From contig CAIODY010000122.1 of the NCBI GenBank assembly GCA_903857255.1, positions 1-32,420 of the forward strand: 32,420 nucleotides of DNA, given 5' to 3'. Positions within the stretch are counted from its first letter, which is position 1, and every line of letters begins with the position of its first letter. Source of the stretch: an uncultured bacterium (GTDB lineage: Bacteria > Bacteroidota > Bacteroidia > Chitinophagales > CAIODY01). This document shows positions 25,574-32,420 of this stretch, piece after piece. The translations under genes and the position numbers were made by a program. Below the pieces are notes generated by a model, which made no database searches, was not told the DNA's origin, and saw only the letters and a program-made list of their open reading frames with translations.

Positions 25574-25613
25574 AAAAAACGGCTCGATGAAATTTTCACC
25601 GAGCCGTTTTTTT
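25573..25613. terminator. Bidirectional terminator between pheT and fumC
   Basis: Arms AAAAAAACGGCTCG (25573-25586) and CGAGCCGTTTTTTT (25600-25613) are perfect. The pairing continues after one mismatch into TGAAAATTTTCA in the loop. A T-run follows the hairpin on both strands, so it can stop pheT transcription rightwards and fumC transcription leftwards. It begins at the last base of the pheT stop. Confidence 0.92.
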
Positions 25614-25628
25614 AAAGCAAATTCAAAA

Positions 25629-27026
25629 CTAAATTTTGCCACACATTTCTTCAGGTTTCACCCATTCATCAAATTGTTCAGCAGTTACGTAACCCAAGCT
25701 GATAGCGGTTTCCTTAAGCGTTGAATTATTTTTGTGGGCAGTTTGAGCAATTTCAGCAGCTTTGTAATAACCGATTTTTGTGTTCAAAGCCGTTACCAAC
25801 ATCAATGAATTATCTACATGTTTTTTGATGTTTTCTTTCAGTGGTTCAATGCCAACTGCACATTTATCGTTGAATGAAACACAAGCATCGCCAATCAATC
25901 TTGCGCTGTGCAAGAAATTATAAATCATTACAGGTTTGAAAACATTCAGTTCAAAATGTCCGTTCATGCCACCAATATTTATTGCCACATCATTTCCCAT
26001 CACCTGGGCAGCCACCATAGTCAAGGCTTCGCATTGTGTAGGGTTTACTTTGCCTGGCATAATCGAAGAGCCTGGTTCGTTATCAGGAATATGAATTTCA
26101 CCAATTCCGCTTCTTGGTCCAGATGACAACATACGAACATCATTCGCAATTTTAAACAATGAAACCGCCACCGTTTTTAATGCGCCATGTGCTTCTACAA
26201 TGGCATCGTGAGCAGCTAAAGCTTCAAATTTATTTTCAGCAGTGATGAATGGCAAACTTGAAAGTTGCGCAATATGCTTTGCAACATTTACAGCATAATT
26301 TGGAGGAGTGTTGATTCCTGTACCAACGGCAGTACCGCCCAAAGCCAATTCCGACAAGTGTTTTAGGGAATTATTAATTGCTTTCAAACCATGTTCTAAT
26401 TGCGAAACATAACCCGAAAATTCTTGCCCAACAGTTAATGGTGTGGCATCCATAAAATGTGTTCTGCCAATTTTTACCACATGCATAAATGCTTTTGATT
26501 TAGCTTCTAAAGTATTTTTCAACTTTGTAATTCCGGGAATTGTTGTTTCCATTAAAATCTTGTAAGCCGCAATGTGCATGGCTGTTGGGAATGTATCATT
26601 GCTCGATTGCGATTTATTCACATCATCATTTGGATGTAAAAATTTCTTTTCATCCATCAGGTTCCCACCCTGCATCACATGCCCACGATAAGCGATAACC
26701 TCATTGCAATTCATGTTGCTTTGTGTGCCGCTACCAGTTTGCCAAATCACTAAAGGAAACTGGTCATCTAATTTTCCTGCTAAAATTTCATCACAAACTT
26801 TGCCGATTAATTCGCATTTATCCTGAGGTAAAACGCCTGCATCAAAATTGGTTAATGCTGCTGCTTTTTTCAAAATGGCAAATGCCCGAATAATTTCTTT
26901 CGGCATTTTATTAATGTCTTGTGCAATTTTAAAATTGTCAATCGAGCGTTGTGTTTGTGCACCCCAATAAACATTGGCAGGCACTTCTACGATACCCATC
27001 GTATCTTTTTCTTTGCGAAATTCCAT
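25629..27026 (-). CDS. fumC: Class II fumarate hydratase
   Basis: 465 residues from [21 protein letters not shown] longer frame from 27074 adds 16 non-homologous residues. It catalyses reversible hydration of fumarate to malate in the TCA cycle. Family landmarks are [16 protein letters not shown] (substrate site), [40 protein letters not shown] and the signature [16 protein letters not shown] containing the catalytic Ser. The family is metal-independent and tetrameric. It is divergent from the polysaccharide export gene and convergent with pheT. Confidence 0.96.
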   Translation of the reverse strand: MEFRKEKDTMGIVEVPANVYWGAQTQRSIDNFKIAQDINKMPKEIIRAFAILKKAAALTNFDAGVLPQDKCELIGKVCDEILAGKLDDQFPLVIWQTGSGTQSNMNCNEVIAYRGHVMQGGNLMDEKKFLHPNDDVNKSQSSNDTFPTAMHIAAYKILMETTIPGITKLKNTLEAKSKAFMHVVKIGRTHFMDATPLTVGQEFSGYVSQLEHGLKAINNSLKHLSELALGGTAVGTGINTPPNYAVNVAKHIAQLSSLPFITAENKFEALAAHDAIVEAHGALKTVAVSLFKIANDVRMLSSGPRSGIGEIHIPDNEPGSSIMPGKVNPTQCEALTMVAAQVMGNDVAINIGGMNGHFELNVFKPVMIYNFLHSARLIGDACVSFNDKCAVGIEPLKENIKKHVDNSLMLVTALNTKIGYYKAAEIAQTAHKNNSTLKETAISLGYVTAEQFDEWVKPEEMCGKI

Positions 27027-27147
27027 GTGATAAAATTTATTTTTAAAATTAAAACGAGCTGCAAATGTAATCACTCAAAATTCTTTTGGAACAGGATTTT
27101 CATCAGTTTTAATTTTCAGAAACGTTATAAAAAGTTGAGTCGAATAC

Positions 27148-27176
27148 TTTGAAGGATTGAAAAAATCGTATCTTTA
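27148..27176 (+). promoter_or_regulatory. Probable promoter for the wza-like/wzz-like pair
   Basis: TTTG (27148-27151), 17-nt spacer and TATCTTTA (27169-27176), one mismatch from TAnnTTTG. Transcription would begin about 25 bp before the ATG at 27208. Confidence 0.5.
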
Positions 27177-27207
27177 GCGGCTATATCGAAAACGAATCAT
27201 TTGTTCA

Positions 27208-29763
27208 ATGCCATTATCAAAAAGTATGAATTCTCTGAAAATTTTGAAGCTTCGAATTATTTTATTTTTAGTAAGTTTATTTGTAACCACCAATTTTGCT
27301 TTTGCACAAACAGGTACAACAAGTGGTTCGGGAACAGGCATTGGTACGCCTGATGCAGGCGGAGTGCCTTCAGGAATGATTCCGACGCCAGGTGGAGCGA
27401 TACAAGTTTTACGAGATATGAATGCAGCTCAAAATCAACAGCAGGTAATTGGTAGTAAGACTTCAACAACAACTAATAAAGGAACTCAAAACAATAATGA
27501 ACAACCCATTCAGGCTGATGATGTAGAGTTTCAGCAACGAATTAATGAATTTAGAAAATCGGGTGTATCGGAAGATGATATTCAAAAGTATATCAATCAA
27601 CAACGCTCACGAAATCAGAACTTTGGTGATGTAATGAAAATCAAAAGAGATGTATCGGAAGAAGAAGCCAAAAAACAACAGATTAAAGCTTTGCAGGGCT
27701 TGCCTGATTATTTTGGTAAAAATGCCAACGTGAATAATGATGTTTACGGCGGTTCAATTTTCAGCAAATCATCTTTAGTATTTACACCAGTTGAAAACCC
27801 AATTCCACCAGATGATTATCGTATTGGACCAGGTGATGTACTAACAGTTACAATTTGGGGACAAGCAGAATTTCAAAGTCTTTATGTGGTAGAAAAAGAT
27901 GGTTCAATATTTCCTTCCAATATTGGAAAGATTTTTTTGAAAGGAGTTACTTATAAAAATGCAAGAGAAATTATTTCGGGGAAATTTAGTGCCGTAACAC
28001 CATCTGGAAGCAATATTGAGGTTACTATTAGCGGTGTTAGGACAATTCGTGTGAATGTGATAGGTGAAGTGAATCAACCAGGTGCTTACTCCATGTCCGC
28101 ATTGAATACAGCTTTTAATGCTTTGTATTTGGCTGGTGGCCCGAACAAATTAGGTTCGTTGAGAGAGATTACCGTAAAGAGAAATGGTAAAATTGTAGAT
28201 ACCTTGGATGTTTATAAATATTTACAAAAAGGAAATAAACAAGACGATATTTATTTAGAAAATAATGACTTTTTATTTGTGAATGTTTATAAAAAACAAG
28301 TGGATATTGATGGTGAAATAAAACGCCCTTTGATTTATCAGTTAAAGGATAATGAAAGTTTGAAAGACTTAATAGAATTGGCTGGCGGAATAAAATTTGA
28401 TGCTCGATTAGCTAATATTCAAGTATTCAGAACTGAAAATGAAAAGGTGAAGATATTGGATATGAATGCTTATGAGATTATGAGCGGTGCAAGAAAAATT
28501 GATTTGTTGGATGGCGACAGGGTTTTTATTAGAGCCATCAATGATGAAATTACTAACAAGGCACAAATTATTGGTCAGGTTGCCTACCCAGGTGTATATG
28601 AATTGAAACAAGGCGAAAAAGTAGCTGATTTGATTACCAAAGCAGGCGGATTAAAAGGGGAAGCCTATTTGCAAAGAGCCTATGTGATAAGGATTGCACC
28701 CAATTTTGAAATACAATATATTCCAATCAATTTAGGGGCAGTTGTGAAAAAAGAAGACTCTTCTTTGTACGAAGAAAACAACATTGAAATAAAACAATTT
28801 GATGCCCTAAAAATTTACAGCGTTTCTGATTTTCAAGACATTCCTTACGTAACTATTTCAGGTTTAGTTCGTCAGCCAGGAAGTTTTATTTTATCGGGCA
28901 GACGAACACTGAAAGATTTGTTATACATCAGCGGTGGGATGAAAGGCGAAGCTGAATACAATCAAGTAGAAATTTCAAGTATCATCAGCATTGAAGATGC
29001 CAAGCGAAGAAATATTCCTATTAAAACTATCATTAAGCAATATTCCATTGACCCAATTTTAGAGAATGATACCATTGCCGAAAAAATTGAATTACGCCCT
29101 TATGACCAAGTGTTTGTAAGAAAAAATCCTGATTTTAGTTATCAAAAAAATGTAGGTGTTTTTGGTAGAATTAAATATCCGGGTGTGTATAGTTTGAAAG
29201 AAGATAAAGAACGTATTTCTTCTTTACTAAGAAGGTCGGGAGGTTTATTACCAACAGCCAATGTAAAAGGAGCAACCTTCAAACGAGCAACTATTGGTGC
29301 CGTAATTTTAATTGATTTAGCATCAGCTATTAAACGACCAGGCTCAAAATATGACATCATATTAAATGAGGGCGATTCACTAAATATTCCTGCATTAGAT
29401 GAAGTAATTAAAATTACAGGTGATGTACAAGTGCCAGTAAATGTATTTTATGATAGAGATAAAGTTAGCTTTAAATATTACATTGGTTTAGCTGGTGGTT
29501 TTGGTATGCGCCCTTGGAAGAAAAAATCTACGGTAAAATATGCTAATGGAATTGTTAGAAAAGCACATAGCTATTTGTTTTTTATTACTTATCCTAAAGT
29601 AGATTATGGTTGCACATTAAATGTTCCTGAAAAGCAATCGAAAAATGCTTTACAAGTGGTAGCTTCAATACCTACTACCATTTTACAAGCCAGTGCTTAT
29701 ACCATTTCAACTTTGTCGGGCTTTTTGTTAACCTATTTAGCAATCGAAAAATTATCTCAATAA
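27208..29763 (+). CDS. Wza-like polysaccharide export protein with multiple SLBB domains
   Basis: 851 residues, much longer than E. coli Wza (about 380) but typical for the Bacteroidota form. Two in-frame ATGs (27208 and 27226) precede a signal peptide (LRIILFLVSLFVTTNFAFAQ). After a Gly/Thr/Gln-rich linker, the poly-export domain starts at about 195 (DDYRIGPGDVLTVTIWGQAE). Six SLBB repeats follow near residues 281, 366, 451, 547, 648 and 733, each with a G-x-V-x-x-P-G-x-Y/F-like signature; the last is degenerate. It ends with a hydrophobic segment. It should form the periplasmic/outer-membrane channel for a surface polysaccharide, together with the Wzz-like protein encoded 10 bp later. Confidence 0.9.
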   Translation: MPLSKSMNSLKILKLRIILFLVSLFVTTNFAFAQTGTTSGSGTGIGTPDAGGVPSGMIPTPGGAIQVLRDMNAAQNQQQVIGSKTSTTTNKGTQNNNEQPIQADDVEFQQRINEFRKSGVSEDDIQKYINQQRSRNQNFGDVMKIKRDVSEEEAKKQQIKALQGLPDYFGKNANVNNDVYGGSIFSKSSLVFTPVENPIPPDDYRIGPGDVLTVTIWGQAEFQSLYVVEKDGSIFPSNIGKIFLKGVTYKNAREIISGKFSAVTPSGSNIEVTISGVRTIRVNVIGEVNQPGAYSMSALNTAFNALYLAGGPNKLGSLREITVKRNGKIVDTLDVYKYLQKGNKQDDIYLENNDFLFVNVYKKQVDIDGEIKRPLIYQLKDNESLKDLIELAGGIKFDARLANIQVFRTENEKVKILDMNAYEIMSGARKIDLLDGDRVFIRAINDEITNKAQIIGQVAYPGVYELKQGEKVADLITKAGGLKGEAYLQRAYVIRIAPNFEIQYIPINLGAVVKKEDSSLYEENNIEIKQFDALKIYSVSDFQDIPYVTISGLVRQPGSFILSGRRTLKDLLYISGGMKGEAEYNQVEISSIISIEDAKRRNIPIKTIIKQYSIDPILENDTIAEKIELRPYDQVFVRKNPDFSYQKNVGVFGRIKYPGVYSLKEDKERISSLLRRSGGLLPTANVKGATFKRATIGAVILIDLASAIKRPGSKYDIILNEGDSLNIPALDEVIKITGDVQVPVNVFYDRDKVSFKYYIGLAGGFGMRPWKKKSTVKYANGIVRKAHSYLFFITYPKVDYGCTLNVPEKQSKNALQVVASIPTTILQASAYTISTLSGFLLTYLAIEKLSQ

Positions 29764-29773
29764 TAAAATCATT

Positions 29774-30805
29774 ATGTCGAAAGTTAATTATAGCGATAAG
29801 CTAAAAGAAGCCGTTGAATTAATCAAAAAAAGATTGATTTGGATACTTCTTTTTTCTTCGCTTTTGACAGCTTTGGTGGTTGTATATAAAAATCTTTTAC
29901 CAAATAAATATGCAGCAAAATCATTGTTCTATCCGGATAGAAAAGAAGCTACTTTAAGTGGTAGTCCGTTGGAATTAATTCAAGGTGATGTGTCTGTTAA
30001 AGCTGGTGCTTTGGGTATTTTATCTAAAGTGCTTATCAGCCGAACCGTAACACATAGAATTGCTACTTATAAATTGCAAGCTCCTTACAATACTAAGTAT
30101 GATATATTAGCTGATTGGATTGTTGATGACAATAATAAGGCTACTTTACCTTGGCAAAAAAAGGTTAATATACATGCTTTAACGAAAGAACAAAAAATTG
30201 ACAAAGCTGCTGCCATTTTAAGAAGTGGTTGTGTTACGGTGATTGACGAAAGTGGATTTATGAGTTTGGAAAACTTTAATTATTCGCCCGAATTAGCCAT
30301 GATGGAAAACAAAATTATTATTAACGAGCTGATTAATTTTAATTTTGAAATCACTACTCAAAAAGTGAAACAAGATTTAGATTATATCACCAACAGAGTT
30401 GATTCAATTAGAGAAATTTATGAGAATTTAAAATACGAAAATGCACAGTTTAATGATGTAAATAAATACATGATTAAATCGGTAGTTAAAGTGCCATTAG
30501 AAGATTTAGAAGAAAATAAAAAAATTATTGCTTCCCGATACACTAGGCTTGTAGATATGCAAGAGCAAGCTATTGTTAGATACCAATCGGATAAACCGAT
30601 TATTAAAGTGTTGGATAATCCTTATATCGAAACGGTTATTCAGGTTTCTGTTTTTGTGCCTGCTTTAATGATGTTTTTAATTTCATTTTTGGCGTTTACA
30701 ATTTTTGCTTGTAGAAAAGTTTTTGCGGCAATTATTAAAACAGAGATTGATGCTATGCGTTCTAAGCAAGAGCAAGAAGATATGGAAGAAGAATTGGCTG
30801 AATAA
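29774..30805 (+). CDS. Wzz-like chain-length determinant protein
   Basis: 343 residues with the co-polymerase topology: cytoplasmic N-terminus, transmembrane helix about 21-42 (LIWILLFSSLLTALVVVYKN), a periplasmic domain with coiled-coil stretches (about 195-265), and a second helix about 289-312 (VSVFVPALMMFLISFLAFTI). The Pro-bearing VLDNP segment before the second helix is typical of Wzz proteins. No tyrosine-kinase (Wzc) domain is present; the C-terminus is short and acidic. It is coupled with the SLBB exporter (10-bp gap). No glycosyltransferases or Wzx/Wzy genes lie nearby, so the polysaccharide made is unknown. Confidence 0.85.
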   Translation: MSKVNYSDKLKEAVELIKKRLIWILLFSSLLTALVVVYKNLLPNKYAAKSLFYPDRKEATLSGSPLELIQGDVSVKAGALGILSKVLISRTVTHRIATYKLQAPYNTKYDILADWIVDDNNKATLPWQKKVNIHALTKEQKIDKAAAILRSGCVTVIDESGFMSLENFNYSPELAMMENKIIINELINFNFEITTQKVKQDLDYITNRVDSIREIYENLKYENAQFNDVNKYMIKSVVKVPLEDLEENKKIIASRYTRLVDMQEQAIVRYQSDKPIIKVLDNPYIETVIQVSVFVPALMMFLISFLAFTIFACRKVFAAIIKTEIDAMRSKQEQEDMEEELAE

Positions 30806-30806
30806 T

Positions 30807-31247
30807 TTAGCTGAATTCTACTTCTTCTTTCATCCATTCATAACTTTTTTTATCGAAATTAATTTGAGCGATGTGCATTTCGATGCCATTGGTGATGAGT
30901 AAATACTTTACTTGCAAATTGATATTATAATTTGCCACCTGATTTATCACTGCTTGGGTGAGTTTTATTTGAGGTGCTTTGCATTCGGCTAATAGCAAGG
31001 GTTTTAAGGCTTCATCGTACACTAAAATATCAAACCGCTTTTTCAATCCATTCAATTTGATTTCTTTTTCAACTGCTATTTTGCCAATGGCAACTTTCTT
31101 TTCGGTAATTAAATACTGAATTAAATGTTGCCTCACTAATTCTTCGGGTGTGATGGCAACATATTTTTTGCGGATGGTATCCAACAGCTCTTGTTTGCCA
31201 TTATTTAATCTTGTTTTAAAATCAATCGGTTGAAATTGTATTTGCAT
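30807..31247 (-). CDS. HsdR-N-like (PD-(D/E)xK-fold) protein
   Basis: 146 residues, matching the stand-alone HSDR_N_2 family. It has a helical N-terminus with PEELVRQHLIQYL (34-46), then the nuclease-fold core RFDILVYD (D73) and PLLLAECKAP (E88-x-K90), followed by QVANYN (103-108), the order of PD-(D/E)xK type I restriction R-subunit N-domains. No helicase, methylase or specificity gene is nearby, so it is not part of a type I system here. It may be nuclease-active or only DNA-binding. The gene is convergent with the wzz-like gene (1-bp gap) and divergent from the AMP nucleosidase gene. Confidence 0.85.
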   Translation of the reverse strand: MQIQFQPIDFKTRLNNGKQELLDTIRKKYVAITPEELVRQHLIQYLITEKKVAIGKIAVEKEIKLNGLKKRFDILVYDEALKPLLLAECKAPQIKLTQAVINQVANYNINLQVKYLLITNGIEMHIAQINFDKKSYEWMKEEVEFS

Positions 31248-31351
31248 GTTGTACTTTTACGCTACACAATTTTCGTGAAAATATCTTTAGCAACTCCAAT
31301 TTATTTTACCAACTACAAATGAATGTTCATTTATACAAAATGATGCATAGT

Positions 31352-31384
31352 TTTGTAAAATTAAGGAGTGTATTTATTCCTTTG
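31352..31384 (+). promoter_or_regulatory. Possible promoter for the AMP nucleosidase gene
   Basis: TTTG (31352-31355), 21-nt spacer and TTCCTTTG (31377-31384), one mismatch from TAnnTTTG. It lies 31 bp before the chosen start at 31416. Confidence 0.4.
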
Positions 31385-31415
31385 TAGCAACTTTTTCATC
31401 CAATCAATATCCATC

Positions 31416-32186
31416 ATGAAAACAAAAGAAGAGATTGTAAACAATTGGCTACCGAGATACACTGGTATGCCCTTAGAAGAATTCAGCCAATACATTTTAC
31501 TCACCAATTTTAGCAACTACATCGAGCTTTTTGCCCAACTTACGGGTGCAAAAATATATGGTGTGGGCAAAGCTATGCAAGCCGCCACTGGCGAAGGCAT
31601 CACCATGATTAATTTTGGCATGGGTAGTGCCAATGCTGCCACGGTGATTGATTTAATAAGTGCGGTGCATCCAAAAGCAGTAATGTTTTTGGGTAAATGT
31701 GGGGGCTTACGCAAAGGACCAGGCGTTGGTGGATGGATTTTGCCCATTGCTGCCATCAGAGGTGAGGGAACTTCAAACGATTATTTGCCTCCTGAAGTGC
31801 CTGCTTTGCCTTCGTTTGCTTTGCAGAAGGCTATTTCGACCACTATCAGAGATTTTGAATTGGATTATTGGACTGGTACGGTGTACACCACTAATCGCCG
31901 AGTGTGGGAGTGGGATGAAAAATTCAAACAATACCTTACCGATATTAGATGTAGGGCTATTGATATGGAAACGGCTACTGTTTTTACGGTGGCTTTTGCT
32001 AATAAAATACCAAGCGGTGCTTTGCTTTTAATTAGCGACCAACCGATGACGCCCGAAGGTGTAAAAACTGAAGCCAGCGATAATGCTGTAACCACCAACT
32101 ATGTTGAGCTACATGTGAAGATTGGTATTGGCTCATTGAAGCAATTAATTAATAATGGCTACACGGTAAAACATTTGCGGTTTTAG
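31416..32186 (+). CDS. amn: AMP nucleosidase (short form)
   Basis: 256 residues from MKTKEEIVNNWLPRYTGMPL. A frame from 31368 adds 16 residues upstream of the conserved start and crosses the putative promoter. The phosphorylase fold is seen in TMINFGMGSANAATVIDLI (about 64-82), MFLGKCGGLRKG (91-102) and AIDMETATVF (187-196). It hydrolyses AMP to adenine and ribose 5-phosphate. It is about half as long as E. coli Amn (484 residues), lacking the N-terminal domain, as is usual for the Bacteroidota form. A large hairpin follows. Confidence 0.9.
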   Translation: MKTKEEIVNNWLPRYTGMPLEEFSQYILLTNFSNYIELFAQLTGAKIYGVGKAMQAATGEGITMINFGMGSANAATVIDLISAVHPKAVMFLGKCGGLRKGPGVGGWILPIAAIRGEGTSNDYLPPEVPALPSFALQKAISTTIRDFELDYWTGTVYTTNRRVWEWDEKFKQYLTDIRCRAIDMETATVFTVAFANKIPSGALLLISDQPMTPEGVKTEASDNAVTTNYVELHVKIGIGSLKQLINNGYTVKHLRF

Positions 32187-32239
32187 TAAGCCATTAGCGG
32201 TTAGTCATCAGTCAAAAGCTATAAGTAGCCAGTTCGCCA

Positions 32240-32280
32240 CATCATAAAGGCTCTTTCGGATAGAAAGAGCCTTTATGATG
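32240..32280. terminator. 18-bp perfect hairpin after amn
   Basis: Arms CATCATAAAGGCTCTTTC (32240-32257) and GAAAGAGCCTTTATGATG (32263-32280) are perfect complements with a 5-nt GGATA loop. The GGCTC/GAGCC core followed by TTTA looks terminator-like, but no full T-run follows on either strand and the stem is unusually long. It is probably a terminator or a repeat-derived hairpin. Confidence 0.6.
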
Positions 32281-32364
32281 TAAAAAAGAAAAATTAGTGC
32301 TTCTATATTAATCATCAATTAAAATAGCTTATCCCCTATTTGTATCAGTTCAAACCATAAAATG

Positions 32365-32386
32365 ATTGGTTGAGCCACCAATTTTT
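32365..32386 (+). terminator. Weak terminator-like hairpin near the right edge
   Basis: ATTGGT (32365-32370) and ACCAAT (32377-32382) with a 6-nt loop are followed by TTTT. The stem is short. The stretch 32281-32420 holds no recognisable gene. Confidence 0.3.
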
Positions 32387-32420
32387 CTGATTGAAACCCC
32401 TTTTTTTAATTTTTGTTAGC

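Noticed and set aside
1-32420. tRNA, rRNA or CRISPR array
   Set aside because: I saw no cloverleaf-like tRNA sequence, no rRNA segments and no regularly spaced repeats of 25-40 bp anywhere in the window.

Overview
The window looks like a chromosomal segment of a Bacteroidota bacterium, probably Chitinophagaceae or a close relative. This is inferred from AT-rich DNA, promoter-like pairs of the Bacteroidota type (TTTG, 17-21 nt, TAnnTTTG), no obvious Shine-Dalgarno sites, a methionine synthase split into two ORFs, and gene families typical of the phylum (short AMP nucleosidase, arm-domain tyrosine recombinase, ORF6N protein, SLBB export protein). No rRNA, tRNA or CRISPR array was seen.

Region 1 (1 to about 4495) is the right end of an integrated mobile element lying against the 3' end of mnmE. 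All its genes read leftwards: a zinc-ribbon/HTH protein, a tyrosine recombinase, an uncharacterised accessory protein, an excisionase-like HTH protein, a small winged-helix-like protein, and the 5' part of a replication protein that I relate to the filamentous-phage gpII/CRI family. The last gene runs off the left edge. Two near-identical 19-bp dyads sit just upstream of it.

Region 2 (4496-6822) holds housekeeping genes on the minus strand: mnmE, an EVE-domain protein and a GatB/YqeY-domain protein. Region 3 (6877-11388) carries methionine synthase as two ORFs, homocysteine-binding and folate/B12/reactivation, which together have the length of a classical MetH. An ORF6N gene with a perfect 31-bp palindrome inside its own coding sequence lies between them, and two related palindromes precede it.

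Region 4 (11502-12784) is a tightly coupled two-gene cassette, a small uncharacterised protein plus a DUF1828/DUF1829-type protein, inserted between metH and pepT. It is a candidate defence or toxin-antitoxin-like module. Region 5 (12793-16139) holds pepT, a lipoprotein and an MgtE magnesium transporter.

Region 6 (16235-20928) encodes a complete tripartite ABC export system: TolC-like outer-membrane protein, lipidated HlyD-like adaptor, MacB-like permease and ATPase. Repeat-derived spacers separate its last three genes. Region 7 (20971-27026) holds an EEP-fold hydrolase, a membrane metallophosphoesterase, pheT and class II fumarase; the last two converge on a strong bidirectional terminator. 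Region 8 (27208-32186) holds a Wza-like multi-SLBB exporter and a Wzz-like protein without other capsule genes, an orphan HsdR-N-like nuclease-fold protein and a short AMP nucleosidase followed by a very long perfect hairpin.
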